Below, one piece after another: positions 1-8,289 of a stretch of 64,000 nt of DNA. Under the pieces are notes generated by a model. That model ran no database searches. It was given only the letters and a program-made list of their open reading frames with translations, and had not been told where the DNA came from. Position 1 is the stretch's first letter. Every line of letters starts with the position of its first letter. The DNA is from Nocardioides sp. BGMRC 2183 (GTDB taxonomy: Bacteria > Actinomycetota > Actinomycetes > Propionibacteriales > Nocardioidaceae), in assembly GCA_008123405.1 (NCBI GenBank), contig VSSA01000004.1, positions 124,001 through 188,000 on the forward strand, read 5' to 3'. A program made the position numbers and the translations under genes.

Positions 1-1
1 G

Positions 2-139
2 CGGCTCGAGGTCGTCGGACCGACGCTCGACGACGTCTTCCTCGACCTGACCGGTCGCAGCCTGCGTGAGGCACAGCAGGAGGCGGACGGGACCGACCCG
101 TCTGCTCAGAGCACGACCGATCAGGAGGTCGCAGCATGA
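2..139 (+). CDS. ABC transporter ATP-binding protein, C-terminal end (partial)
   Basis: The last 45 residues of a protein that begins before the window. The segment PTLDDVFLDLTGRSLRE is typical of the C-terminal domain of DrrA/CcmA-like drug or polyketide exporter ATPases, where a DVFL-LTGR motif closes the protein. Its TGA overlaps the ATG of the next gene as ATGA, so the pair is translationally coupled and should form one ABC-2 exporter. The Walker motifs lie outside the window, so the ATPase assignment rests on this motif and on the neighbouring permease. Confidence 0.8.
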   Translation, partial: RLEVVGPTLDDVFLDLTGRSLREAQQEADGTDPSAQSTTDQEVAA

Positions 140-954
140 CCATCGAGATCACCGCCGGACCGACCCCGGCCGAGGCGATGCCGGTGGACCGGTCACTGCA
201 GACCCGGCCGGTCGGCCTCCTCGCCGACATCGGCAATGTGCTCGTCCGCGAACTCCGTCCGATCCTGCGCCAGCCGGCATCCGTGCTCTTCGCGATGGTG
301 CAGCCGCTGGTCTTCCTCGGCCTCTTCGCGCCGCTGTTGCCCGACACGGGGGAGGTCTCGGCGCTGCAGTGGTTCGTGCCCGGCATCGTCGCGATGACCG
401 CACTGATGAGCGCCTCGTTCACCGGCGCCAACCTGTCGGAGGAGATCATCAGCGGCTCGTTCGAGCGTCTCCTGGTCTCCCCGGTCCGGCGCTCGGCGCT
501 GTTGATCGGCAAGGCGCTGCGGGAGATGGTCCCGCTGGTGCTGCAGACCGCCGTGATCGTGGTCGTGGTCACGCCGTTCGCGTTCGATCTGCATCTCGGT
601 GGGGTGCTGCTCGGCGTGGTCGTCTTGATCCCGTTCAGCGTGGGCATCGGCGCCCTCAGCCTGGCGCTCGCCGTCGCTGCGAAGGAACAGGCATGGGTCT
701 TCTGGACCGTGCAGCAGACCGTGATCTTCCCGCTCCTGTTGCTGGCCGGGGTGCTGCTGCCGATCGACGGTGCGCCCGGATGGCTGCAGACCGCTGCGGA
801 TCTGAACCCGCTGACCCACATCGTCACCGTGGAGCGGGCGCTCTTTGCCGGCAACTACCCGGTCGAGGACCTGATCGTGGGGTTCGGCGCCTCGCTCGCC
901 GTCGGACTCGTCGGCCTGCTGGTCGGGGTGCGCGCGATGGACCGCGCCGACTGA
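136..954 (+). CDS. ABC-2 type transporter permease (DrrB family)
   Basis: A 272-residue integral membrane protein. A hydrophilic N-terminus (about 40 residues) is followed by about six hydrophobic segments, near residues 48-68, 83-103, 130-150, 160-185, 195-215 and 240-262. The stretch ISGSFERLLVSPV, with the following IGKALREM, is the usual cytoplasmic loop of ABC-2 permeases. It overlaps the upstream ATPase gene by 4 nt and should pair with it to export an amphipathic compound; the substrate cannot be told from sequence. It converges with the purine nucleoside phosphorylase gene about 47 nt downstream. Confidence 0.88.
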   Translation: MTIEITAGPTPAEAMPVDRSLQTRPVGLLADIGNVLVRELRPILRQPASVLFAMVQPLVFLGLFAPLLPDTGEVSALQWFVPGIVAMTALMSASFTGANLSEEIISGSFERLLVSPVRRSALLIGKALREMVPLVLQTAVIVVVVTPFAFDLHLGGVLLGVVVLIPFSVGIGALSLALAVAAKEQAWVFWTVQQTVIFPLLLLAGVLLPIDGAPGWLQTAADLNPLTHIVTVERALFAGNYPVEDLIVGFGASLAVGLVGLLVGVRAMDRAD

Positions 955-1001
955 GCCGTGAATCCAAGCTGAGAGGGAGCAGATCTCTGAGCCCGCAGGA
1001 C

Positions 1002-1805
1002 TCAGATGCGCGGCACCACCTGGCTGAGCAGTCCGCCCATCCGGGTGGCTGCCGCGCGTCCGGCTTCGAGCACCTCGGCGTGGTTGAGCGGCTCACCGGT
1101 GATCCCGGCGGCGAGGTTGGTGACCAGGCTGATCCCGAGGATCTCCATGCCGGCCTCCCGGGCGGCGATCGCCTCCAGGGTGGTGCTCATCCCGACCAGG
1201 TGGCCGCCGATCGCCCGGACCATCCCGATCTCGGCAGGGGTCTCGTAGTGCGGTCCGGGGAACTGGACGTAGATCCCCTCGTCCAGGGTGGGGTCGACCT
1301 CGCGGCACAGCTCGCGCAGACGTGAGGAGTAGAGGTCGGTCAGGTCGACGAAGTTCGCGCCGACGATGGGGGAGCGGCCGGTCAGGTTGATGTGATCGCT
1401 GATCAGCACCGGCTGGCCGGGGCTCCAGGTCTCCTTCAGGCCGCCACAGCCGTTCGTGAGCACGATCGCGCGACACCCCGCTGCAGCGGCGGTGCGCACC
1501 CCGTGGACGACCGCCTCCACGCCCTTCCCCTCGTAGTAGTGGGTGCGGCTGAGGAAGACCAGGAGCTGACGGTCACCGGCGGCCACCGACCGGATCTTTC
1601 CGGCGTGGCCAGCGACCGCGGCTGCGCTGAAGCCCGGGAGGTCGGTGGTCTCGATCTCGGCGGTCGGGGTGCCCAGCGCGTCGACCGCGGGCAGCCAGCC
1701 GGAGCCGAGCACCAGCGCGACATCGTGGCGCGCAACTCCGGTCAGCTCCGCGAGGCGGGCGGCGGCCTGGTCGGCCAGGGTGTACGGCGAAGGCTGCTCG
1801 GTCAC
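1002..1805 (-). CDS. Purine nucleoside phosphorylase
   Basis: 267 residues from a GTG at 1805, the usual length for the trimeric PNP/MTAP family. The enzyme splits purine (deoxy)nucleosides with phosphate for purine salvage. Visible family features are the GSGW phosphate-binding turn (residues 34-37), [29 protein letters not shown], the [12 protein letters not shown] block, and LVTNLAAGI near the C-terminus, whose Asn fits the purine-binding Asn of the guanosine/inosine type. A longer frame runs upstream but has no family homology before VTEQPSPYT, which decides the start. Mycobacteria carry deoD in a similar position near lpdA. It lies downstream of the gamma-glutamylcyclotransferase-like gene on the same strand, with 79 nt between them. 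Confidence 0.9.
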   Translation of the reverse strand: MTEQPSPYTLADQAAARLAELTGVARHDVALVLGSGWLPAVDALGTPTAEIETTDLPGFSAAAVAGHAGKIRSVAAGDRQLLVFLSRTHYYEGKGVEAVVHGVRTAAAAGCRAIVLTNGCGGLKETWSPGQPVLISDHINLTGRSPIVGANFVDLTDLYSSRLRELCREVDPTLDEGIYVQFPGPHYETPAEIGMVRAIGGHLVGMSTTLEAIAAREAGMEILGISLVTNLAAGITGEPLNHAEVLEAGRAAATRMGGLLSQVVPRI

Positions 1806-1884
1806 CGTGCGAGCGTAATCCCCGGTCCACCGATCTCGGCCACCGCGTGCAGCGGCTCGACGAGCGAGTCCGCGCAGAACGTTC

Positions 1885-2337
1885 TCAGAGTCCGGTGGAG
1901 CGGCAGTCGCGACGCCGGAGCGCGGCCACGTAGTCGGCCGGAGCGTCCGCGGCCTCGGCGGCATCGGCGAGCACGCCGAGGTAGGAGGCCGACGGGAGGC
2001 CGCCCTCGTAGGCGTCGAGCACGTAGGTCCAGGCGACCACCTCGCCGACCAGCGTGGAGAGCCGCACCTTGGTCCGCCGGTAGAGGCCGGAGTCGGCCGA
2101 CTCCCACTGGTCCAGCGCGATCGCGTCGGCCGGCGTGACGTCGTAGACGGCCACGAAGACCTGGTCGATCGGGTCCGGGACGATGGTGGCCAGGGCGCCG
2201 TCCCAGCCGTGCTCCTCGCCGCCGAAGGTCAGCCGCCACCCGGTCAGCCAACCGGTGGTCTGCAGCGGGGAGTGGGGGCACCGCTCGCTCATCCGGGCGG
2301 GATCCAGGTTGGTCCCGTAGGCGGCGTACGCGGTCAC
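1885..2337 (-). CDS. Gamma-glutamylcyclotransferase-like (AIG2/GGCT fold) protein
   Basis: A 150-residue cytoplasmic protein. The N-terminal [13 protein letters not shown] matches the YGSNL substrate loop of GGCT-fold enzymes, and [16 protein letters not shown] carries the acidic region expected to hold the catalytic Glu (LDQWE). A YRR(T/K)V beta strand follows. Such proteins cyclise gamma-glutamyl amines to 5-oxoproline, but the fold covers several activities and the substrate here is unknown. It shares a short intergenic region with the divergent lpdA gene at 2417, so both promoters must lie in about 80 nt. Confidence 0.78.
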   Translation of the reverse strand: MTAYAAYGTNLDPARMSERCPHSPLQTTGWLTGWRLTFGGEEHGWDGALATIVPDPIDQVFVAVYDVTPADAIALDQWESADSGLYRRTKVRLSTLVGEVVAWTYVLDAYEGGLPSASYLGVLADAAEAADAPADYVAALRRRDCRSTGL

Positions 2338-2416
2338 GACGGCCAGGGTAGTGGGACGCGGCCAACCAGGCTTCCCCGGCGCCCGACCCCCGCCCGCGGA
2401 CGACTAGGCTGGGGGC

Positions 2417-3820
2417 GTGACCCACTTCGATGTCCTCGTCCTCGGTGCCGGCCCCGGTGGGTACGTCGCCGCGATCCGCGCCGCCCAGCTCGGCAAGTCC
2501 GTCGCCGTGGTGGAGAAGCAGTACTGGGGCGGTGTCTGCCTCAACGTCGGCTGCATCCCCTCCAAGGCGCTGCTAAAGAACGCCGAGCTGGCGCACACGC
2601 TGACCCACGAGAAGGCCAAGTTCGGCATCGAGGGCGACGCCACGATGTCCTACGGTCCCACCCACAAGCGGTCGCGCCAGGTCAGTGCGGGCATCGTCAA
2701 GGGCGTCCACTACCTGATGAAGAAGAACAAGATCACCGAGATCGACGGGTGGGGCACCCTCACCGGTCCGAAGGCGATCGACGTGGCCGCCGACAACGGC
2801 GACGTCACCTCCTACACCTGTGATCACCTGATCCTCGCCACCGGCGCGACCGTGCGTACCGTGCCGGGCGTCGAGGTCAACGGCAAGAACATCGTCAGCT
2901 ACGAGGAGCAGATCCTCGACGAGACGCTGCCCGGGTCGGTCATCATCGGCGGCTCCGGTGCGATCGGCGTCGAGTTCGCCTATGTGATGAAGAACTTCGG
3001 CGTCGAGGTCACGATCGTGGAGTTCCTCGACCGGATGGTGCCCACTGAGGACGCCGACGTCTCCAAGGAGCTCGCCAAGCACTACAAGAAGCTCGGCGTG
3101 AAGGTGCTCACCTCCACCGCGGTCAAGGGTGTCGAGGACACCGGCAGCGGCGTGAAGGTCCGGGTCGCCCCCGCCGACGGCTCTGGTGAGGAGCAGGTGC
3201 TGGAGGCGGACAAGTTCCTCGCCGCCTTCGGCTTCGCGCCGCGCGTTGAGGGCTACGGCCTGGACAAGGCCGGCGTCGAGCTCACCGAGCGCGGCGCGAT
3301 CGCGATCGACGAGTACTGCCGCACCAATGTCGAGGGCGTCTACGCGATCGGCGACGTCACCGGCAAGATGATGCTCGCGCACGTCGCCGAGGGGATGGGC
3401 ATCGTCGCCGCCGAGACCATCGCCGACGCGGAGACGATGCCGGTCGAGTACGACTTCGTCCCGCGGGCGACGTACTGCCAGCCCCAGATCGGCTCCTTCG
3501 GCTACAGCGAGCAGCAGGCCAAGGAGCTCGGGTACGACGTCAAGACCTCCACCTTCCCGTTCTCGGCCAACGGCAAGGCGCAGGGCCTGGGTGAGGCCGT
3601 TGGTTTCGTCAAGATCGTGGCTGACGCCGAGTACAACGAGATCCTCGGGGCGCACATGATCGGTCCGGACGTGACCGAGCTGCTCCCGGCGCTGACGCTG
3701 GCGCAGAAGTGGGACCTCACCGCGGACGAGGTCGGCCGCAACGTCTTCGCCCACCCGACGCTGTCGGAGTCGGTGAAGGAGGCGATCCACGGGATCGCCG
3801 GCCACATGATCAACCTCTGA
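2417..3820 (+). CDS. lpdA: Dihydrolipoyl dehydrogenase (E3)
   Basis: A 467-residue flavoprotein disulfide reductase, full length for E3 of the pyruvate and 2-oxoglutarate dehydrogenase complexes. It reoxidises dihydrolipoyl groups with NAD+. FAD-binding GAGPGGYVA starts at residue 10. The redox pair is Cys41/Cys46 in [13 protein letters not shown], the NAD-binding [11 protein letters not shown] is in the middle, the second FAD motif is YAIGDVTG, and the C-terminal acid/base pair is His446 and Glu451 in HPTLSE. The GTG at 2417 puts the FAD motif at the expected position. It is followed by a strong hairpin and then by a paralogue that lacks the redox cysteine pair. Confidence 0.95.
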   Translation: MTHFDVLVLGAGPGGYVAAIRAAQLGKSVAVVEKQYWGGVCLNVGCIPSKALLKNAELAHTLTHEKAKFGIEGDATMSYGPTHKRSRQVSAGIVKGVHYLMKKNKITEIDGWGTLTGPKAIDVAADNGDVTSYTCDHLILATGATVRTVPGVEVNGKNIVSYEEQILDETLPGSVIIGGSGAIGVEFAYVMKNFGVEVTIVEFLDRMVPTEDADVSKELAKHYKKLGVKVLTSTAVKGVEDTGSGVKVRVAPADGSGEEQVLEADKFLAAFGFAPRVEGYGLDKAGVELTERGAIAIDEYCRTNVEGVYAIGDVTGKMMLAHVAEGMGIVAAETIADAETMPVEYDFVPRATYCQPQIGSFGYSEQQAKELGYDVKTSTFPFSANGKAQGLGEAVGFVKIVADAEYNEILGAHMIGPDVTELLPALTLAQKWDLTADEVGRNVFAHPTLSESVKEAIHGIAGHMINL

Positions 3821-3829
3821 GGGGCGCAG

Positions 3830-3865
3830 CACGACCCCGGCTCCCCGACAGGAGCCGGGGTCGTG
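3830..3865. terminator. Strong stem-loop after lpdA
   Basis: A perfect 15-bp inverted repeat, CACGACCCCGGCTCC and its complement, with a 6-nt loop, lying 9 nt after the lpdA stop. There is no long T tract, as is common for actinobacterial terminators. It separates the two adjacent flavoprotein genes. Confidence 0.8.
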
Positions 3866-3969
3866 TCATGCCGGGGTCAGGTCACGGACGCCGTTCCCGT
3901 CGTGTGATCGGCGAAACTCCGGCCAGCGGGCCGGCCGCACCGCCGCACGGCACTGCAAGAATGGCGTTC

Positions 3970-5337
3970 ATGGCACGCGTGGTGATCGTCGGAGGCGGAC
4001 CTGGTGGCTACGAGTCGGCGCTGGTCGCCGCCCAGCTCGGCGCGGAGGTCGTGGTCGTCGACTCCGACGGCATCGGCGGCTCCGCGGTGCTCACCGACTG
4101 TGTGCCCAGCAAGACGTTGATCGCCACGGCCGAGGTGATGACCGACTTCGCCGCCGCCGGCGAGCTCGGCATCCACTCCGACCCGCCGCGGGTAGACCTG
4201 GCCGACGTGAACCGGCGGGTCAAGGCGCTGGCGTTGGAGCAGTCCGCCGACATCGCCCGTCGGCTGGCACGGGAAGGGGTCATCGTGGTGCGCGGTCGGG
4301 GTCGTCTCGACGGGCCCGGACGGGTGGTCGCGACGGCTGGGGACGGCAGCGAGACGACGTACGACGCCGACGCGGTGTTGATCGCGACCGGGGCCGCGCC
4401 GCGCACCCTGCCGTCCGCACAGCCGGACGGCGAACGGATCCTCACCTGGGAGCAGGTCTACGACCTCGACGAGGCGCCCGAGCACCTGATCGTGGTCGGC
4501 TCCGGCGTCACCGGCGCCGAGTTCGCCAGCGCGTATCAGGCGCTCGGCATCCCGGTCACGTTGGTCTCCTCGCGGGACCGGGTGCTGCCCGGCGAGGATG
4601 CGGATGCCGCCGAGCTGCTCGAGGACGTGGCGCAGCGCCGCGGGATGACCGTCCTCGGCCGCTCCCGGATGGAGTCGGTGACCCGGGACGGCGACACCGT
4701 GACGGTGGCGTTGACCGACGGTCGCACCGTGACGGGCTCACACTGCATCCTGGCGCTCGGATCGGTGCCGAACACAGCGGGGGTAGGGCTGGAGGAGGCG
4801 GGCGTGATCCTGAAGGACGGGGGCTTCGTCAACGTGGACCGGGTCTCGCGCACCTCCGCCCGTGGGGTGTACGCCGCCGGCGACTGCACTGGCGTGCTGA
4901 TGCTGGCCTCGGTCGCGGCGATGCAGGGCCGGATCGCGATGTGGCACTTCCTCGGCGACGCGGTGCAGCCGCTCGACCTCACCAAGGTTGCCTCGAACGT
5001 CTTCACCGCGCCCGAGATCGCCACGGTCGGCTGTTCGCAGCGTGCGGTGGACGCCGGCGAGATCCAGGCCGAGACGGTGACCCTGCCGTTGCGGGGCAAC
5101 CCGCGAGCGAAGATGCAGGGCGTCACGGACGGATTCGTGAAGCTCTTCTGCCGCCCCGGCATCGGGATCGTGGTTGGGGGAGTGGTGGTCGGTCCTCGCG
5201 CCAGCGAGCTGATCCACCCGGTGGCGCTGGCGGTGGCGCAGTCCCTGACCGCCGATCAGCTCGCGCAGGCCTTCACCGTCTATCCGTCGATGAGCGGCTC
5301 GGTGGCAGAGGCCGCCCGGCGACTGCACCATGCGTGA
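3970..5337 (+). CDS. Lpd-like NAD(P)H quinone reductase / flavoprotein lacking the redox disulfide
   Basis: A 455-residue two-dinucleotide-binding flavoprotein. FAD motif GGGPGGYESA (residues 8-17), NAD(P) motif VGSGVTGAEFASAY and second FAD motif YAAGDCTG are intact. The active-site segment reads GGSAVLTDCVPSK: the first redox Cys is Ala39 and only Cys44 remains. The C-terminal His-Glu is also gone (YPSMSGS). This is the pattern of mycobacterial Rv3303c (LpdA), which acts as an NAD(P)H:quinone reductase rather than a lipoamide dehydrogenase; strings such as SAQPDGERILTW are shared with it. An in-frame ATG at 3961 is the alternative start. The substrate here is inferred from the family. Confidence 0.88.
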   Translation: MARVVIVGGGPGGYESALVAAQLGAEVVVVDSDGIGGSAVLTDCVPSKTLIATAEVMTDFAAAGELGIHSDPPRVDLADVNRRVKALALEQSADIARRLAREGVIVVRGRGRLDGPGRVVATAGDGSETTYDADAVLIATGAAPRTLPSAQPDGERILTWEQVYDLDEAPEHLIVVGSGVTGAEFASAYQALGIPVTLVSSRDRVLPGEDADAAELLEDVAQRRGMTVLGRSRMESVTRDGDTVTVALTDGRTVTGSHCILALGSVPNTAGVGLEEAGVILKDGGFVNVDRVSRTSARGVYAAGDCTGVLMLASVAAMQGRIAMWHFLGDAVQPLDLTKVASNVFTAPEIATVGCSQRAVDAGEIQAETVTLPLRGNPRAKMQGVTDGFVKLFCRPGIGIVVGGVVVGPRASELIHPVALAVAQSLTADQLAQAFTVYPSMSGSVAEAARRLHHA

Positions 5338-5369
5338 TCGGGCGTGCTGATCGGGCGTGCTGATCGGGC
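5334..5369. repeat. Short tandem repeat of GTGCTGATCGGGC
   Basis: Two exact 13-nt copies of GTGCTGATCGGGC (5344-5356 and 5357-5369) follow a 10-nt partial copy at 5334-5343. The array begins at the stop codon of the upstream flavoprotein gene. Nothing else is known about it. Confidence 0.7.
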
Positions 5370-5457
5370 CTGGTCGATCTGGCTCGACCTGTCTGCTCTC
5401 GCCGCTCGGACGGCCACTGTCGTGCGCGCGGCCGGCCCGCCGGCGTACTTATCAGCC

Positions 5458-5524
5458 GAAACCCGCACGACACGCCGTGCCACCCCGGCGTGTCGTGCGG
5501 GTTTCCCCGGCTGACCGGGGAAAC
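5458..5524. repeat. Compound palindrome: 20-bp hairpin overlapping a GTTTCCCCGG palindrome
   Basis: The first element is a perfect inverted repeat with 20-nt arms (5458-5477 and 5486-5505) and an 8-nt loop; the arm reads GAAACCCGCACGACACGCCG. Its right arm runs into a second palindrome, GTTTCCCCGG-CTGA-CCGGGGAAAC (5501-5524), so the two alternative stems share bases. It could end transcription of the preceding gene or be a REP-like intergenic element; a related GTTTCCCCGG palindrome occurs at 28001. It lies 46 nt before rpiB. Confidence 0.75.
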
Positions 5525-5570
5525 CCGCGCCCGTTGGCAGCCCACCACACCCCGGTGCGAGAATGCGCCC

Positions 5571-6068
5571 ATGCGCGTCCACCTCGGCTGCGACCACGCC
5601 GGTCTCGAACTGAAGTCTCACCTCACCGCCTGGCTGACCGAGAACGGCTACGAGCCGGTCGACCACGGGCCGTTCGTCTACGACGCGCTCGACGACTACC
5701 CGGTCTTCTGCCTGCGGGCCGCCGAGGGGGTTGCCGCCGACCGTGCCGCTGGCCTGGACAGCCTCGGCGTGGTGATCGGCGGGTCAGGCAACGGCGAGCA
5801 GATCGCGGCCAACAAGGTGGAGGGCATCCGCGCTGCGCTGGCCTGGTCGGAGCAGACCGCGAGCCTGGCGCGCGAGCACAACGACGCCTGGGTGGTGGCC
5901 GTGGGCGGCCGGATGCACTCGTTGGAGGAGATGACCCGGCTGGTCGAGGTGTTCCTGACCGCCCCGTTCCCCGGCGACGAGCGGCACGTGCGGCGGATCG
6001 CGCAGATGGGTGAGTACGAGAAGACCCGCGAGCTGCCACCACTGCCGGCCTCGGCGCTCGATGCCTGA
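5571..6068 (+). CDS. rpiB: Ribose-5-phosphate isomerase B
   Basis: 165 residues of the RpiB/LacAB family, interconverting ribose-5-phosphate and ribulose-5-phosphate in the pentose phosphate pathway. GCDHAGLELK near the N-terminus binds phosphate. GGSGNGEQIAANK carries the active site: actinobacterial RpiB uses a Glu in GSGNGE as base instead of the enteric Cys, and that Glu is present. NDAWVVAVGGRM is also typical. The ATG at 5571 starts directly at the conserved MRVHLG strand. The stop overlaps the next gene by 8 nt, and the same rpiB-nei pair is found in mycobacteria (Rv2465c-Rv2464c). Confidence 0.93.
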   Translation: MRVHLGCDHAGLELKSHLTAWLTENGYEPVDHGPFVYDALDDYPVFCLRAAEGVAADRAAGLDSLGVVIGGSGNGEQIAANKVEGIRAALAWSEQTASLAREHNDAWVVAVGGRMHSLEEMTRLVEVFLTAPFPGDERHVRRIAQMGEYEKTRELPPLPASALDA

Positions 6069-6918
6069 GGGGCACACCCTCCACCGGCTGGCCCGAGATC
6101 TCAGCGGCACCTTCGGCGGCCGCACGGTCCGCGTGGGCAGTCCTCAGGGGCGGTTCGAAGAGGCGGCGCGTCAGTTGGACGGCGCCGAACTCGTCGACGC
6201 CGAGGCCTGGGGCAAGCAGCTCTTCATCCGGTTCGACGGCGAGCGGTTCGTCCACGTCCACCTCGGGCTCTACGGCACCTTCGCCGTCCACGACGACGTC
6301 GCCGAGGTGCCCGCTCCCGTCGGTCAGGTCCGCCTCCGGCTGGTGCGTCCGGCCACCGCCACCGCACAGGCTGCGTACGGCGACCTTCGCGGCGCCACGA
6401 CCTGCGCCTTGGTCTCCGCGGCCGAGCGGGATGCGGTGATCGCCCGTTCCGGGCCGGACCCGTTACGGGCTGACGCGGATCCGGACCGGGCCTGGCAGCG
6501 GATCCGTCGCAGCACGGCGCCGATCGGGACGCTGTTGATGGACCAGAGCGTGCTCGCCGGCGTAGGCAACGTCTACCGCGCCGAGGTGCTCTTCCGGCAC
6601 AAGCTCCATCCGTTGCGCCCCGGCCGTACCCTGCGCGTGTCGCAATGGCAGCAGATCTGGGACGATCTGGTGGTGCTGATGACCGACGGGGTGGCGACCG
6701 GGCGGATCGACACCGTCCGTCCCGAGCACACTCCGGACGCCATGGGACGCCCGCCCCGCGTCGACGACCATGGTGGCGAGGTCTACGTCTACCGCCGGAC
6801 GGCGATGCCCTGTCACGTGTGCGGCCGACCGGTCCGCACCGAGGTCCTCGGGGGTCGCAACCTGTTCTGGTGCGCCCGCTGTCAACCGGCCTTCCGGTCG
6901 CGGGCTGGTGCGCGGTGA
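6061..6918 (+). CDS. Fpg/Nei family DNA glycosylase-AP lyase (Nei1-like)
   Basis: 285 residues. It begins MPEGHTLHR, where Pro2 and Glu3 form the catalytic N-terminus after Met removal, so the ATG at 6061 must be the start. QSVLAGVGNVYRAEVLF is the helix-two-turn-helix. The C-terminal zinc finger has Cys pairs in CHVCGRP and FWCARCQ. The protein resembles mycobacterial Nei1 (Rv2464c) along its length and should remove oxidised bases by base excision repair. It overlaps rpiB by 8 nt and the following phosphatase gene by 4 nt (GTGA), so the three genes form an operon. Confidence 0.93.
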   Translation: MPEGHTLHRLARDLSGTFGGRTVRVGSPQGRFEEAARQLDGAELVDAEAWGKQLFIRFDGERFVHVHLGLYGTFAVHDDVAEVPAPVGQVRLRLVRPATATAQAAYGDLRGATTCALVSAAERDAVIARSGPDPLRADADPDRAWQRIRRSTAPIGTLLMDQSVLAGVGNVYRAEVLFRHKLHPLRPGRTLRVSQWQQIWDDLVVLMTDGVATGRIDTVRPEHTPDAMGRPPRVDDHGGEVYVYRRTAMPCHVCGRPVRTEVLGGRNLFWCARCQPAFRSRAGAR

Positions 6919-7964
6919 GTCGGCCCCGGTCCCAGTTCTTCGGCCCCGACACCGTCACCACCCTGGTGCTCGGCGCGATCTCGGCGGCTGTCGTGGTCCT
7001 GGTTGCGCTCTTCCCCTCGGATTTCCCGTTCACCCCGTTGATCGTCCCGTTGTTCCTCGCCACACTGCTGCTCAACAGGCAGCGGATGGTCTGGTTCGCC
7101 GGTTACACCGCGCTGTGCCTGACCGCCACCGCCCTGTTCCAAGACTCCCTCTCGGCCCGCACGCTGGCAGCCTTCGCCGTCCAGTACGGCCTGTGCCTGA
7201 CCGTCGTGGTGATCGGGATGCGGGCCAGCGTCGGCATCGGACGGCTCCGCGGGGAGTCGATGCTGGTCGACCTGCGGGACCGGATCCGGGCCCAAGGCGA
7301 ACTCCCCTCGGTACCGGACGGCTGGTTGGTCGAGTCGGCCCTGACCTCGGCTGGGGGCGCTCCGTTCGCTGGCGACTTCGTCGTGGCGGCGACCCGTGAG
7401 TGCGGCACGGTCTTGGAGGTGGCGGTCGTCGACGTCTCCGGCAAGGGCGAGGCGGCCGGCACCCGTGCGCTGCAGCTCTCTGGCGCGATGAGCGGACTGC
7501 TGGGGGCTCTCCCGTCGGAGCGCTTCCTGCCGGCCGCCAACGACTTCCTGATCAAGCGTGCCTGGGAGGAGGGGTTCGCGACCGCGGTCCATGTCTCCGT
7601 CGACATCGCCACCGGGCAGTACGCCGTCCGCACCGCCGGCCATCCGCCGCCGGCACACCATCACGCCGCCACCGGTCGCTGGGATGTGGTCGAGGGGGAC
7701 GGCACCGTGCTCGGTGTGTTCGAGGGCAGCGACCCGATCCCGGTCACCGGGTGCCTGCACCCCGGGGACGCCCTTCTGCTCTACACCGACGGCATGGTCG
7801 AGCTGCCCGGGCGTGACATCGATCTCGGCATCGACGTCATGCTGGGCGCGGCCGACGCACTGGGCGTGCGGTCGTGGGAGGGGGTCGCCGAACGGCTCGT
7901 GGCGACGGTCGGCTCACCCGACGACGATCGGGCCGCGCTTCTGGTGCATCGCCGTACCGGGTGA
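6915..7964 (+). CDS. Membrane PP2C/SpoIIE-family serine phosphatase
   Basis: 349 residues from a GTG that overlaps the upstream stop. About four hydrophobic segments occupy residues 15-105, then a short linker, then a SpoIIE/RsbU-type PP2C domain (about 130-349). Metal-site motifs are seen: GAPFAGDFVVA, VVDVSGKGEAAGTRA, TAGHPPPAHH and LLLYTDGMVE. Such phosphatases usually act on anti-anti-sigma factors to switch on a stress sigma factor. No sigma or anti-sigma gene lies nearby, so the target is not known. The N-terminal membrane domain may sense a signal. Confidence 0.85.
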   Translation: MSRPRSQFFGPDTVTTLVLGAISAAVVVLVALFPSDFPFTPLIVPLFLATLLLNRQRMVWFAGYTALCLTATALFQDSLSARTLAAFAVQYGLCLTVVVIGMRASVGIGRLRGESMLVDLRDRIRAQGELPSVPDGWLVESALTSAGGAPFAGDFVVAATRECGTVLEVAVVDVSGKGEAAGTRALQLSGAMSGLLGALPSERFLPAANDFLIKRAWEEGFATAVHVSVDIATGQYAVRTAGHPPPAHHHAATGRWDVVEGDGTVLGVFEGSDPIPVTGCLHPGDALLLYTDGMVELPGRDIDLGIDVMLGAADALGVRSWEGVAERLVATVGSPDDDRAALLVHRRTG

Positions 7965-7968
7965 AGTC

Positions 7969-7985
7969 CCGGCGCACGGCGCCGG
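7969..7985. terminator. Small GC-rich hairpin after the phosphatase gene
   Basis: A perfect 7-bp stem, CCGGCGC-ACG-GCGCCGG, lies 4 nt after the phosphatase stop and before the tRNA genes. It is a plausible terminator but short and without a T tract. Confidence 0.4.
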
Positions 7986-8060
7986 TTGGGGCGGTCGCCG
8001 CGCCATGTGGCACCATGACACCCGCATCGTGACCTGCGGCATCGCGGATGGTCGCGGCGC

Positions 8061-8131
8061 GGGGATGTAGCTCAATGGTAGAGCCTCAGTCTTCCAAACT
8101 GATTACGCGGGTTCGATTCCCGTCATCCCCT
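8061..8131 (+). tRNA. tRNA-Gly (anticodon TCC)
   Basis: A 71-nt cloverleaf: acceptor stem GGGGATG/CATCCCC, D stem GCTC/GAGC, anticodon stem TCAGT/ACTGA around loop CTTCCAA (anticodon TCC), and T arm GCGGGTTCGATTCCCGT with the GTTCGA core. The discriminator is T; CCA is not encoded. A tRNA-Pro gene follows 28 nt later and trigger factor after that, an arrangement also found in mycobacteria. Confidence 0.95.
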
Positions 8132-8159
8132 CTCAAAGCGGCCGAGTCGGCCACTTTGG

Positions 8160-8232
8160 CGGGGCGTAGCGTAGTGGCTAGCGCGCCTGCTTTGGGAGCA
8201 GGAGATCGCAGGTTCGAGTCCTGTCGCCCCGA
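8160..8232 (+). tRNA. tRNA-Pro (anticodon TGG)
   Basis: A 73-nt cloverleaf: acceptor CGGGGCG/CGCCCCG beginning with C1 as expected for tRNA-Pro, anticodon stem CCTGC/GCAGG around loop TTTGGGA (anticodon TGG), T arm with GGTTCGAGTCC, and discriminator A. CCA is not encoded. Confidence 0.96.
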
Positions 8233-8289
8233 CCGGACGATGTGCCGGACCGCCCCGCACCACCCCCTGATCACGTAGGAGAACCACCT

